This document shows, piece after piece, positions 17,098 to 26,258 of a DNA stretch of 64,000 nt. A program made the position numbers and the translations under genes. The stretch's first letter is position 1. Each line of letters opens with the position of its first letter. The notes beneath the pieces were generated by a model. The model did not search any database. It saw nothing but the letters and a program-made list of their open reading frames with translations, and was not told the DNA's origin. Source of the stretch: Arenibacter catalasegens (GTDB lineage: Bacteria > Bacteroidota > Bacteroidia > Flavobacteriales > Flavobacteriaceae); assembly GCF_002909235.1 (NCBI RefSeq), contig NZ_PHQQ01000001.1, positions 62,001-126,000 of the forward strand. The letters run 5' to 3'.

Positions 17098-18939
17098 TTA
17101 CTTCTTTTTCTTATCGTTAGCTTCCATTTTATCTTTTAACGCTTGCAAAGCTTCGTTTGCGTCACCTAAAGTAGGTTTAGCTTCATCTGCAGATACTGCA
17201 GCCTTTTTAACGGCCGCTTTTACATTGCGTTGTTCTTCCTCTCTAAAGATAGCAGTATGACTGGCTACAACTCTTTTGAATTCTTTGTTGAATTCAATGA
17301 TCTTAAACTCAGCCTCTTCACCTTTTACCAATTTCTTGCCATCTTCTTTTTCTAAATGACGAGAAGGTACAAAGGCAACGATATCTTCATTAAAATCGAT
17401 AGTTGCTCCTTTATCCACTATTTCAGCTATACTTCCTTTGTGAACTGTATCCAAAGCAAATTCAGTTTCGTACTTGTCCCAAGGATTATCAGTAGTTTGT
17501 TTGTGTCCTAAACTTAATTTACGACCATCAACATCCAATTCCAATACCTCAACTTCCAAAGTGTCACCTACAGTAACAAACTCGGATGGATGTTTAATTT
17601 TCTTGGTCCAAGAAAGATCGGAGATATAGATCAATCCGTCTATTCCTTCTTCCAATTCAACAAACACACCAAAATTAGTGAAGTTACGTACAATACCTTT
17701 GTGCTTAGATCCAACAGGATATTTAGTAGTGATATCAGTCCATGGGTCTGGAGTTAATTGCTTAATTCCAAGAGACATTTTACGGTCTTCCCTATCCAAA
17801 GTCAATACTACAGCTTCAACCTGATCACCAACTTTTACGAAATCCTGAGCGGAACGTAAATGTGTAGACCAAGACATTTCAGAAACGTGAATCAATCCTT
17901 CAACACCTTCTGCAACTTCGATAAATGCACCGTAGTCTGCAATAACAACTACCTTACCTTTAACTTTGTCTCCAATTTTAATGTCTTCGCTAAGAGCATC
18001 CCAAGGATGTTTCTCCAATTGCTTAAGACCTAATTGGATTCTAGACTTGTTCTCATCAAAGTCAAGAATTACAACATTCAATTTCTGATCTAATTCCACC
18101 ACTTCATTTGGATGGTTGATTCTGCTCCAAGATAGATCGGTAATATGCACCAATCCGTCTACACCACCAAGATCAATAAAGACACCATAAGAAGTAATGT
18201 TTTTAACAACACCTTCCAATACTTGTCCTTTTTCCAATTGACCAATGATCTCTTTTTTCTGCTCTTCAATATCAGCCTCGATCAACGCTTTATGAGAAAC
18301 TACTACGTTTTTAAATTCGTGGTTTATCTTAACCACTTTAAATTCCATAGTCTTGTTTACATATTGGTCGTAATCACGGATAGGCTTAACATCGATCTGA
18401 GAACCTGGCAAGAATGCCTCAATTCCAAAAACATCGACAATCATACCTCCTTTAGTTCTGCACTTAACAAAACCACTAACAATCTCTTCTTTGTCATGGG
18501 CAGCATTTACGCGATCCCAAGCCATGATAGTTCTTGCCTTTCTGTGTGAGAGTACCAATTGTCCACTTTTATCCTCACGGATATCGATCAACACCTCTAC
18601 CTTATCACCAACTTTTAGGTCAGGATTGTAACGGAATTCGTTAAGTGAAATAACACCTTCAGATTTGGCATTTATATCAATAATTGCCTCACGCTCCGTT
18701 AGGTATACTACTGTTCCCTCTACTACTTCCGCATCGGCAGTATCTACAAAGTTTTCAGCCACTAATTCTTCAAATTCCTTTAATTTGGAGTCATCAACGC
18801 GCTCAATTCCTTGTTCGTACTTGTCCCAATCAAAACTAGCCAAAAATTCTTTTGGATCCTGTACAGGGGCCTCTACTTTTGTTTCTTGTGTAGTTGCGGC
18901 AGTTTCATCTACCTCAACTGTTGTTTTTTCTTCAGCCAT
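17098..18939 (-). CDS. rpsA: 30S ribosomal protein S1
   Basis: A 613-residue protein with six S1 (OB-fold) RNA-binding domains in succession from about residue 65 to 555. Repeats with the VHITDLSWSRINHP, IHVSEMSWS and IYISDLSWTKKIKHP signatures are clear. The N-terminus is a short acidic segment that fits ribosome docking, and the C-terminus is Lys-rich. S1 brings mRNAs to the 30S subunit, important in a lineage that lacks Shine-Dalgarno sequences. It is a single-gene unit with a strong promoter at 19060-19090, a leader of about 110 bases and a terminator. Confidence 0.97.
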   Translation of the reverse strand: MAEEKTTVEVDETAATTQETKVEAPVQDPKEFLASFDWDKYEQGIERVDDSKLKEFEELVAENFVDTADAEVVEGTVVYLTEREAIIDINAKSEGVISLNEFRYNPDLKVGDKVEVLIDIREDKSGQLVLSHRKARTIMAWDRVNAAHDKEEIVSGFVKCRTKGGMIVDVFGIEAFLPGSQIDVKPIRDYDQYVNKTMEFKVVKINHEFKNVVVSHKALIEADIEEQKKEIIGQLEKGQVLEGVVKNITSYGVFIDLGGVDGLVHITDLSWSRINHPNEVVELDQKLNVVILDFDENKSRIQLGLKQLEKHPWDALSEDIKIGDKVKGKVVVIADYGAFIEVAEGVEGLIHVSEMSWSTHLRSAQDFVKVGDQVEAVVLTLDREDRKMSLGIKQLTPDPWTDITTKYPVGSKHKGIVRNFTNFGVFVELEEGIDGLIYISDLSWTKKIKHPSEFVTVGDTLEVEVLELDVDGRKLSLGHKQTTDNPWDKYETEFALDTVHKGSIAEIVDKGATIDFNEDIVAFVPSRHLEKEDGKKLVKGEEAEFKIIEFNKEFKRVVASHTAIFREEEQRNVKAAVKKAAVSADEAKPTLGDANEALQALKDKMEANDKKKK

Positions 18940-19059
18940 TTGCTGATTATAATTTTGTATTCCATGGAGTTACAAGAGTTAACAATTACCACAGAAGAAG
19001 TTATATTGATTTTCTTTTCGTTCCTTTTTTCTCTTGATACTTTGCTAAAAAAAGGAGTG

Positions 19060-19090
19060 CAAAAATACAACTAAAAAATGGCATTACAAA
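19060..19090 (-). promoter_or_regulatory. Strong Bacteroidetes-type promoter of rpsA
   Basis: On the minus strand TTTG (19090-19087), a 19-base spacer and TATTTTTG (19067-19060) match the consensus at every fixed position. Transcription would start near 19052 and give a leader of about 110 bases. Confidence 0.8.
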
Positions 19091-19203
19091 CCTAAAAATG
19101 AGATGAGTGTCAATTACTTAACTATTTTGCGCAATTTGATGCAAAACATACCAAGAATCCTTATATTCGATTATTAAATATTAACCGTTAAATAAATACG
19201 ATT

Positions 19204-19581
19204 ATGAGTGTTAAAGCAAAGTATCAAGCTGTATTAAACCTTGGAGAAGAACTAAAAATAAAAGATGGGGATATAACCGAGGAGGCAGGTATTCTAAAAA
19301 TAAAAGGTCAGGCTGCAACCCAGTATGAGAAAAACCTTTTGTGGGATAAAATCAAAGAATTAGGTGGAGAAAATCCTTCTGATATCAAAGCAAATATTAG
19401 CGTTGCCGACGAAAGTGTTTACCACAGGCACACTGTAAAAGGCGGAGAGTCTCTTAGCAAGATTGCAAAAAAATACTATGGTGATCCTATGAAGTACAAG
19501 AAAATTTTCGAAGCCAACACCAATATCCTAAAAAATCCGGATGTTATTCATCCAGATCAAGTGTTGGTCATCCCTAATTAA
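19204..19581 (+). CDS. BON-LysM protein (YgaU/Kbp-like)
   Basis: A 125-residue protein with an N-terminal BON-like domain (about 20-65, GILKIKGQAATQYEKNLLWDKI) and a C-terminal LysM domain (about 72-124, HTVKGGESLSKIAKKYYGD to VIHPDQVLVIP). No signal peptide is visible. The architecture is that of E. coli YgaU/Kbp, a potassium-binding protein of 149 residues; whether this one binds potassium is not known. It is a single gene, convergent with cmk, with a structured inverted repeat between them. Confidence 0.85.
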   Translation: MSVKAKYQAVLNLGEELKIKDGDITEEAGILKIKGQAATQYEKNLLWDKIKELGGENPSDIKANISVADESVYHRHTVKGGESLSKIAKKYYGDPMKYKKIFEANTNILKNPDVIHPDQVLVIPN

Positions 19582-19603
19582 ATTAGAGGCTGAATTATTT
19601 CAT

Positions 19604-19661
19604 TTTGGGCGGAGTCCGGAAATAGGCCGAATCGGCAATTACTTTCCTTACTGCGCCCAAA
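19604..19661. repeat. Nested three-tier inverted repeat between convergent genes
   Basis: Outer arms TTTGGGCG (19604-19611) and CGCCCAAA (19654-19661), middle arms GGAAA (19618-19622) and TTTCC (19643-19647), inner arms GCCGA (19626-19630) and TCGGC (19632-19636) are all perfect. The element is more GC-rich than its surroundings and lacks a T-tract on either strand. It could be a folded 3' end or a small REP-like element. Confidence 0.7.
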
Positions 19662-19687
19662 TTGATTTTCACAGGATTTAAGAAACA

Positions 19688-20377
19688 TTATTCCTCAATT
19701 TTACGGAGCGCAAAATTATAAATACGTTCCAATTGTTCCTTTAAACCCATATCACTATTATCAAATTCAATGGCATCATCCGCTTTTCTCAAAGGTGAAA
19801 ATTCACGATGTGAATCTATATAATCCCGGGTTTGAACATTCTTAAGCACCTCCTCATAAGTTACCTTCTCCCCTTTATCCAAAAGCTCCTTATATCTTCT
19901 AAAGGCTCTGGTTTCAGGCGATGCGGTCATAAAAATTTTGAATTCAGCATCTGGAAAAACTACTGTACCAATATCCCTACCATCCATCACAACACCTTTA
20001 CTCTTACCCATATCTTGCTGCATAGCTACCAACTTCAATCGCACTTTCTCTATGGTAGCAATCTTACTCACTTGCTGCGAAACAGGCAGAGTCCTGATTT
20101 CTTTCTCTACATTTTCCGCATTCAAATACATTTCCGAAAATCCAAGGGATTTATTATAGACAAACCTAAGGTCTATATTGGAAAGTGAATTTACCAACCC
20201 TTCCAAATCATCAGTTTTACCCCCGACAAAACCTTCCCGCATAGCAAATAGTGTTACCGCCCTATACATGGCCCCGGTATCCACATAAACATAATCCAGT
20301 GCTTTCGCTAACTGCTTTGCTATAGTGCTCTTTCCTGTAGATGAAAATCCATCGATTGCAATAGTAATCTTTCCCAT
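19688..20377 (-). CDS. cmk: (d)CMP kinase
   Basis: A 229-residue P-loop kinase that phosphorylates CMP and dCMP. The ATP-binding loop is GFSSTGKST at residues 9-17; the NMP-binding part includes DTGAMYRAVT and the DGRDIGTVVFPDA motif. I chose the ATG at 20377 (MGKITIAIDG); a TTG-type upstream frame to 20428 adds 17 atypical residues. Length then fits the family. It stands between lon (same strand, upstream) and the convergent LysM gene. Confidence 0.95.
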   Translation of the reverse strand: MGKITIAIDGFSSTGKSTIAKQLAKALDYVYVDTGAMYRAVTLFAMREGFVGGKTDDLEGLVNSLSNIDLRFVYNKSLGFSEMYLNAENVEKEIRTLPVSQQVSKIATIEKVRLKLVAMQQDMGKSKGVVMDGRDIGTVVFPDAEFKIFMTASPETRAFRRYKELLDKGEKVTYEEVLKNVQTRDYIDSHREFSPLRKADDAIEFDNSDMGLKEQLERIYNFALRKIEE

Positions 20378-20530
20378 GGGTCTAAAAATAATAAGAATTG
20401 CCCAATTCCATAGTATGGATAATTCCAAGGTTCACAATATAACATCAAGGAGACAGCACAAGTAGACTGTTAAGAATAGCTTATCACCCTTTCTTACAGG
20501 AATTCCCCGCTTATATGATGCTTTAAAAAC

Positions 20531-20564
20531 AAAAGTACCTACCATTTACACAATAGGTACTTTT
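20531..20564 (-). terminator. Intrinsic terminator of lon
   Basis: An 11-bp stem (AAAAGTACCTA with TAGGTACTTTT) around a 12-base loop, 26 bases after the lon stop. The minus-strand side runs into T residues. Confidence 0.8.
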
Positions 20565-20589
20565 ATCCTATTTAAATTTTAAAAATTCC

Positions 20590-23040
20590 TTATAGTTGCT
20601 TCGGATTTTTTACAGAATCATCTGTGATAGCAATATCTATTACCTCCTGCATATCTGTCACATAATGAAAAGTAAGCCCTTTTAAATAGTCTTTCTTTAT
20701 TTCCAATATATCCTTCCTATTATCCTCACAAAGTATTATCTCCTTAATTCTTGCACGCTTGGCAGCCAATATCTTTTCCTTTATACCTCCCACTGGCAGC
20801 ACTTTGCCTCGTAAGGTAATTTCCCCCGTCATAGCCAAACTCTTTTTGATCTTTTTCTGGGTAAACAGCGACACCAGAGAGGTAAGCATAGTAATTCCCG
20901 CACTTGGCCCATCTTTTGGGGTCGCTCCTTCAGGAACGTGAATATGCACATTGTACTTATCGAAAATCTCAGGATCCAAACCATACCTGTCCGAATTGGA
21001 TTTAATATATTCCATGGCTATAGTGGCTGATTCTTTCATCACCGTTCCCAGATTACCAGTAATATTTAAAGTCCCTTTCCCCTTGGACAAAATGGACTCA
21101 ATAAAAAGAATATCACCACCAACACTGGTCCAAGCCAAACCTGTAACCACACCTGCAACATCATTATTCTCATATTTGTCTCTTTCCATACGCGCCGGGC
21201 CCAAAATCCTTTCAATATCCTCAGAGGAAATCTTAAGGTTATACTCCTCCTCCATTGCTATGGATTTGGCAGCATAACGAACCATCTTGGCAATTTGTTT
21301 TTCCAATGACCTAACTCCAGATTCCCTGGTATAGCCTTCAACAATTTTTTCCAATTGAGGCTTGCCAATTTTTAAATGGTTCGTTGTTAAACCATGTTCT
21401 TTTAATTGCTTGGGCAATAAATGCTTTCTAGCAATTTCTACCTTTTCCTCTATGGTATATCCCGTCACGTGAATTATTTCCATTCTATCCCGAAGGGCAG
21501 GCTGAATTTCACCTAAACTATTGGCCGTTGCAATAAACATAACCTTGGACAGATCATAACCCATTTCCAAGAAATTGTCATGGAACTCATTGTTCTGTTC
21601 CGGATCCAAAACCTCCAACATAGCCGAGGAAGGATCGCCCTGATGGCTATTGGACAGTTTATCAATTTCATCCAAAATAAAAACAGGGTTGGATTTACCC
21701 GCCTTTTTTAAACTTTGAACAATACGGCCGGGCATGGCCCCTATATATGTTTTACGATGGCCACGTATCTCTGCCTCATCCCTAAGTCCTCCAAGTGATA
21801 TCCTCACATACTCCCTACCCAAAGCTTCGGCAACAGATTTACCTAAAGAAGTTTTACCAACGCCAGGAGGTCCGTACAAACATAGAATAGGCGATTTCAT
21901 ATCGTTACGAAGTTTTAAGACTGCCAAATATTCAATAATTCGCCTCTTTACATCTTCCAAACCGTAATGATCCCTATCTAATATTTTTTGAGCTCTTTTT
22001 AAATCGAATTTATCCTTGGAGTATTCGTTCCAAGGCAACTCAATAAACAAATCCAAATAATTACGTTGAATAGAATACTCGGCAACCTGTGGGTTCATTC
22101 TTTGCAATTTTGCCAATTCCTTGTCAAAATGTTCCCCCACTTCCTTGCTCCACTTTTTCTTTTTGGCCTTTGCACGCATCTCATCCACTTCTTCATCATA
22201 CGAAATACCGCCCAATTCCTCTTGGATTGTCTTCATTTGTTGATGAAGATAGTATTCCCTTTGCTGCTGATCCATATCGGTTCTTACCTTGGACTGAATG
22301 TCATTTTTCAGTTCCAACTTCTGAAGCTCTATGTTCATATATTTAAGGGTGGCCAATGCCCGATCTTGCAGACTTCCTATTTCTAAAAGCTCTTGCTTAT
22401 CCTTTACACTTAAATTGAGATTGGAAGAAACAAAATTGATTAAAAACGAATCGCTCTGAATATTCTTTATCGCAAAGGAAGCCTCACTGGGGATATTGGG
22501 GTTATCCCTAATAATCTGCAGGGAAAGTTCTTTAATAGAATCTATAATCGCCCTAAATTCCTTGTTATCACTTTCAGGTCTTACTTCCGTTGTCTCCCTT
22601 ACCGTAGCAGTAATATATGGCTTTTCTGTAAGTACTTCGGCTACTTCAAAACGCTTCTTACCCTGAATGATTACCGTAGTATTTCCATCGGGCATCTGAA
22701 GCACCCTCAGGATTCTGGCTACCGTGCCTAAGGTATTGATATCCTTCACCCCTGGATTTTCAGTTTCCTCATCTTTTTGGGAAACTACACCAATTACCTT
22801 TGAACCGTTATTGGCATCCTTTATTAATTTAATAGATTTATCCCTACCGGCCGTAATGGGAATTACCACGCCAGGAAACAGTACAGTATTTCGCAACGGC
22901 AATATAGGTAAGGTTTCGGGTAACTTTTCATTGTTAATCTCCTCCTCATCCTCCGGGGTCATCAATGGTATTAATTCCGAATCCTCATCGATGCTATGTA
23001 ATGACATAGTGTCAAATTGTATATTTTTTGTTTTAGCCAT
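20590..23040 (-). CDS. lon: Lon endopeptidase
   Basis: An 816-residue ATP-dependent serine protease of the LonA type. The N-terminal substrate-binding domain (about 45-240; [19 protein letters not shown]) is followed by a coiled-coil helix, the AAA+ module (Walker [10 protein letters not shown] near 390, Walker [11 protein letters not shown]) and the protease domain with the catalytic Ser in [10 protein letters not shown] and Lys in the following [13 protein letters not shown]. Lon degrades damaged and regulatory proteins. It is a single-gene unit with a perfect 19-bp palindrome just in front of the start. Confidence 0.97.
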   Translation of the reverse strand: MAKTKNIQFDTMSLHSIDEDSELIPLMTPEDEEEINNEKLPETLPILPLRNTVLFPGVVIPITAGRDKSIKLIKDANNGSKVIGVVSQKDEETENPGVKDINTLGTVARILRVLQMPDGNTTVIIQGKKRFEVAEVLTEKPYITATVRETTEVRPESDNKEFRAIIDSIKELSLQIIRDNPNIPSEASFAIKNIQSDSFLINFVSSNLNLSVKDKQELLEIGSLQDRALATLKYMNIELQKLELKNDIQSKVRTDMDQQQREYYLHQQMKTIQEELGGISYDEEVDEMRAKAKKKKWSKEVGEHFDKELAKLQRMNPQVAEYSIQRNYLDLFIELPWNEYSKDKFDLKRAQKILDRDHYGLEDVKRRIIEYLAVLKLRNDMKSPILCLYGPPGVGKTSLGKSVAEALGREYVRISLGGLRDEAEIRGHRKTYIGAMPGRIVQSLKKAGKSNPVFILDEIDKLSNSHQGDPSSAMLEVLDPEQNNEFHDNFLEMGYDLSKVMFIATANSLGEIQPALRDRMEIIHVTGYTIEEKVEIARKHLLPKQLKEHGLTTNHLKIGKPQLEKIVEGYTRESGVRSLEKQIAKMVRYAAKSIAMEEEYNLKISSEDIERILGPARMERDKYENNDVAGVVTGLAWTSVGGDILFIESILSKGKGTLNITGNLGTVMKESATIAMEYIKSNSDRYGLDPEIFDKYNVHIHVPEGATPKDGPSAGITMLTSLVSLFTQKKIKKSLAMTGEITLRGKVLPVGGIKEKILAAKRARIKEIILCEDNRKDILEIKKDYLKGLTFHYVTDMQEVIDIAITDDSVKNPKQL

Positions 23041-23057
23041 ATTGTTATATCGGTCAT

Positions 23058-23076
23058 TCTGTCATTAAATGACAGA
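23058..23076 (-). promoter_or_regulatory. Perfect palindrome in front of lon
   Basis: TCTGTCATT, one A, AATGACAGA: a flawless 9+1+9 inverted repeat 18-36 bases before the lon ATG. A 7-of-8 match to the -7 element (TATTTTTC on the minus strand) overlaps its upstream edge, so the palindrome would cover the transcription start. Best read as an operator; a leader hairpin is the alternative. Confidence 0.6.
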
Positions 23077-23209
23077 AAAATAATTTACATTCAATCCTAT
23101 ATCCACCTTCATTCCTTTAAAAATAAGGAGGTTATGGATTCTGTTATTTGCTTTTAATTCTAATTGGGCAATTCTTATGCCAACAAGTCAAATCTTTTTA
23201 TAAATAAAC

Positions 23210-23239
23210 TGTAACATTCCCTAAATTACTTCATCTATT
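23210..23239 (+). promoter_or_regulatory. Candidate ECF-sigma promoter (autoregulatory)
   Basis: TGTAAC, 16 bases, CATCTATT, located 19 bases before the sigma gene start. The same layout occurs before the second ECF gene (39503-39532), which suggests ECF-type -35/-10 elements. Confidence 0.5.
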
Positions 23240-23257
23240 AAGCAAACCAATTCCTTT

Positions 23258-23821
23258 TTGAGCCTAGAAAAGAAACATATTGATGAACTATTACCATTGT
23301 GCCTAAGTAATAACCGTAACGCACAAATGGAAATTTACAATCGCTATTACAAGGGAATGTACAATGTTTCCTATAGAATCGTAAAGGATAGTGTTATTGC
23401 TGAGGATGTTATGCAGGAATCGCTTTTAAGCGCACTAACCAAACTGGACACCTTTAAAGGCGAAGTAACTTTTGGGGCCTGGCTAAAGCGAATAGTTGTA
23501 AACAATAGTATTCATCAATATAGAAAACGATTAAAACGCCAGGAAGTTGATCTTGGCAATGTACTGTACAAGGTCGAAGACAATGATGGATATGTCCCAG
23601 ATAATGGTGTGATAGAACTAAAGGCTCAAAAAGTGATTGAAACCATGAAACTGCTAAAAGACAATTACAGAGTTTCTTTGACCTTACATTTAATTGAAGG
23701 CTATGATTATGAAGAAATAAGCGAAATAATGAATTTGAGCTATGCCAATTGCAGGACAATGATTTCTAGGGCCAAGGTAAGCCTACGACAAAAATTAAAT
23801 ACGATATACGATGGAAAATAA
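23258..23821 (+). CDS. RNA polymerase ECF sigma factor
   Basis: A 187-residue sigma-70 family factor with region 2 (about 20-90, RIVKDSVIAEDVMQESLLSAL and FGAWLKRIVVN) and region 4 (about 125-180, LHLIEGYDYEEISEIMNLSYANCRTMISRAK). The start is a TTG at 23258; the nearest ATG, at residue 23, would cut into region 2. It heads a four-gene unit and overlaps the next gene by 11 bases. By context it directs an envelope-related regulon with the encoded beta-repeat proteins. Confidence 0.92.
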   Translation: MSLEKKHIDELLPLCLSNNRNAQMEIYNRYYKGMYNVSYRIVKDSVIAEDVMQESLLSALTKLDTFKGEVTFGAWLKRIVVNNSIHQYRKRLKRQEVDLGNVLYKVEDNDGYVPDNGVIELKAQKVIETMKLLKDNYRVSLTLHLIEGYDYEEISEIMNLSYANCRTMISRAKVSLRQKLNTIYDGK

Positions 23822-24371
23822 CCATTTTGAAAACCTATTTAGGGAATTAAAAGACTCCTTCGACATTGTAGAGCCCAATGATGGACATCGTCAAAGATTT
23901 TTAGCAAAATTAGAGACCCCATCGGGGGTGATAACGAAAACAAAAAAAACTAGCATAAGATGGAAGGCCTTATCCATAGCAGCTGCCTTGCTTTTATTTT
24001 GCGCATTAGGATTTAATTTCTTTAAACCGGCCTTGAGCGTGCAGCAACAAGTTTCCAATATTTCACCAGAAATCACTAACACCGAATACTACTTCGCAAG
24101 TTTAATTGAGGAACAAATAAAAAAAATGCAAAGTGAAACTTCTCCTGTAACACAGAAATTGATTACAGATACCATGGGACAACTTAGAACTCTGGATACC
24201 GATTACAAGAAAATGGAACAGGATTTATTAAATGGCGGAAATAGCAAACTGATATTAAGCGCCATGATTACCAATTTTCAAACCAGAATAGATCTAATAA
24301 ACGAGGTGTTAGAACAAATAGAAGAAATTAAAATTTTAAAAAACTACAAAAATGAAAATATTACAACTTAG
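23811..24371 (+). CDS. Single-pass membrane protein, probable anti-sigma factor
   Basis: A 186-residue protein with a cytoplasmic N-terminal part of about 50 residues, one membrane helix (about 52-70, WKALSIAAALLLFCALGFNFF) and a helical periplasmic part of about 110 residues. No zinc-binding anti-sigma motif is seen and the sequence does not match a family I know. The topology and the 11-base overlap with the sigma gene suggest an anti-sigma role. It overlaps the following gene by 20 bases, so translation is coupled in both directions. Confidence 0.7.
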   Translation: MENNHFENLFRELKDSFDIVEPNDGHRQRFLAKLETPSGVITKTKKTSIRWKALSIAAALLLFCALGFNFFKPALSVQQQVSNISPEITNTEYYFASLIEEQIKKMQSETSPVTQKLITDTMGQLRTLDTDYKKMEQDLLNGGNSKLILSAMITNFQTRIDLINEVLEQIEEIKILKNYKNENITT

Positions 24372-25443
24372 ATATATACTTGTCATTTTATTGATCACCC
24401 CTTTAATTTCAGTATCCAACAACGATATACCTAGAGGCAAGTATACCAAGGAAAAAACCATTAAAAAAGAGTATAACGTAAATTCGGACGCCATATTGAA
24501 AATCTCCAATAGCTATGGTAGTTTAAATATAAGCTCCTGGAACCAAGACAGGGTTACAATTGAAGTACATATTAAAACCACCGGGGACAATGAAGAAAAA
24601 GTGCAGCGTAAGTTAGACGGAATAGCGGTGGATTTTGAGGCCAACAGCAATATGGTTTCAGCCACAACAATCTTTAACAAGGACAAGAATAGTTGGGGTT
24701 GGAATTGGGGCAATTCCAACAACGTAAATATGCAAGTGAATTATACGGTTAAAGTCCCTATAAAAAACAGTGTTAACCTAAGCAACGATTACGGAAGCAT
24801 AATTTTAGATAGAATTGACGGACATGCAAAAATTAATTGCGATTACGGCAGATTGGAAATTGGGGAATTGCGTGGACGAAGTAACCAATTATCCTTTGAC
24901 TATACCTCCAAATCTACCATAGGCTATATAAACAGTGGCAAAATCAACGCCGACTATTCCGGATTTACCATTGAAAAAGCAGGAGACCTAGATATCGTTG
25001 CAGACTATACCAATGCAACGGTCCAAACAATGAAAAACCTGACCTATGTGTGCGATTATGGCAATTTGGAAATCGGGGAAGCCAAAAATGTTCAGGGCAA
25101 TGGCGATTATATAAATGTAAAATTAGGGATAATCCACGGTAATGTGGATATAAAATCGAGCTATGGGTCTGTAAGAATTGATATGATGGCGCCCGATGCT
25201 AAAAACTTGCAAATCAGTACCGACTATACAGGTATTAAAATAGGATATTCCCCTGAATATCATTTCGATTTTGAAATCGAAACGGAATATGCAGGCGTAA
25301 GCGGAAAAGAAGATTTCGAAATAAACATAAGCCGGGAAAAATCGAACGCAAATTATTACAAAGGCTATCAAGGAAGTCAAAACAGTGGCAACCTCATGAG
25401 TATTAACAGTGAATACGGGGGAATAGCGTTTCACAAAAAATAG
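24352..25443 (+). CDS. DUF4097-type secreted beta-repeat protein
   Basis: A 363-residue protein with a signal peptide (about 1-22, YILVILLITPLISVS) and a long beta-helix-like body of short repeats (SNSYGSLNIS, SNDYGSIILD, CDYGRLEIGE, SSYGSVRID, SEYGGIAFHK). This matches DUF4097 / adhesin-like beta-strand repeats. It is probably periplasmic or surface exposed; the function is unknown. Overlap with the probable anti-sigma gene and the following GIN gene point to one envelope-stress operon. Confidence 0.78.
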   Translation: MKILQLRYILVILLITPLISVSNNDIPRGKYTKEKTIKKEYNVNSDAILKISNSYGSLNISSWNQDRVTIEVHIKTTGDNEEKVQRKLDGIAVDFEANSNMVSATTIFNKDKNSWGWNWGNSNNVNMQVNYTVKVPIKNSVNLSNDYGSIILDRIDGHAKINCDYGRLEIGELRGRSNQLSFDYTSKSTIGYINSGKINADYSGFTIEKAGDLDIVADYTNATVQTMKNLTYVCDYGNLEIGEAKNVQGNGDYINVKLGIIHGNVDIKSSYGSVRIDMMAPDAKNLQISTDYTGIKIGYSPEYHFDFEIETEYAGVSGKEDFEINISREKSNANYYKGYQGSQNSGNLMSINSEYGGIAFHKK

Positions 25444-25476
25444 CACTAAGGTTATGAAAATAAAACAACTATCCTA

Positions 25477-26178
25477 TTGGCCTTATTGGTCCTAGGCGCA
25501 TTAAACGCTCAGAAAAACAAATCAATAAGCGGTAATGGCAATATGACTACTCTAGTAAGAACCACAGCGGACTACGAACATATTGCTATTTCTGGTTCCT
25601 TTGATATTGAATTGGTAGATGGCCATGAAGGTAAAATAACCCTTAAAGGGGATGAAAACATATTGGATCATATTATTACGGAAGTCAGCAACAACAAATT
25701 AGTAATCAAGGTGGAAAAAGGTTACAACCTCAATTCATCAATTTGGAAGAAAGGGGTATTTATTACCATTCCAGTGGAGAGTATTGCCAGTCTAACTTTA
25801 TCTGGATCAGGAAATATTATAGGAAAAAAAACTATAAAATCAGATTATTTTGAAACTTCAATGTCTGGCTCTGGAGACGTTACATTAAGTCTGGATACCC
25901 AGTCTGTAAAGGCCAGTATGTCCGGATCTGGGGATATGGCCTTAAGCGGGAATACGTCAAATTTTGAAGTTAACATTTCTGGATCTGGAGACATTAACGC
26001 TTATGACCTTATTGCTGATAATGTAAATGTGGCAGTTTCCGGTTCGGCAAATGTTGAGGTTACCGCCAATCAAAGAATAGATGCAAAAGTATCTGGGTCC
26101 GGTAACATAGATTACAGAGGGAATCCCGAAAAAGTAAACAGTAAAGTTTCAGGGTCAGGGGATATTACCAAACATTAA
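25477..26178 (+). CDS. Head-GIN (DUF2807) domain protein with disrupted start
   Basis: A 233-residue reading frame with a DUF2807 / head-GIN domain: beta-helix repeats with SGSGD-like turns (SGSGNIIGKK, SGSGDVTLS, SGSGDMALS, SGSGDINAY, SGSGNIDYRG, SGSGDITKH). The frame has no ATG; its first candidate is a TTG inside the signal peptide. An ATG at 25454 lies in another frame and meets a stop after 13 codons. One extra A in the run after that ATG would give MKNKTTILLALLVLGALNAQ, a perfect signal peptide continuous with this frame. The gene is therefore frameshifted in reality or by a sequencing error. Function is unknown. Confidence 0.8.
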   Translation: MALLVLGALNAQKNKSISGNGNMTTLVRTTADYEHIAISGSFDIELVDGHEGKITLKGDENILDHIITEVSNNKLVIKVEKGYNLNSSIWKKGVFITIPVESIASLTLSGSGNIIGKKTIKSDYFETSMSGSGDVTLSLDTQSVKASMSGSGDMALSGNTSNFEVNISGSGDINAYDLIADNVNVAVSGSANVEVTANQRIDAKVSGSGNIDYRGNPEKVNSKVSGSGDITKH

Positions 26179-26258
26179 TGAACCATCGCATTCTCTAAAA
26201 TTCAGACCATTGTAGGCGTGGTTATCTACTCAAAAACCATTGAAAACATAGTTATACC

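Noticed and set aside
18145-18549. Open frame of 134 codons on the plus strand
   Set aside because: It lies inside rpsA in antisense; rpsA is certain.
25790-26178. SGSGD-type DNA repeat as a possible tandem repeat locus
   Set aside because: The repetition is a property of the protein beta-helix; at DNA level copies are diverged and of different spacing.
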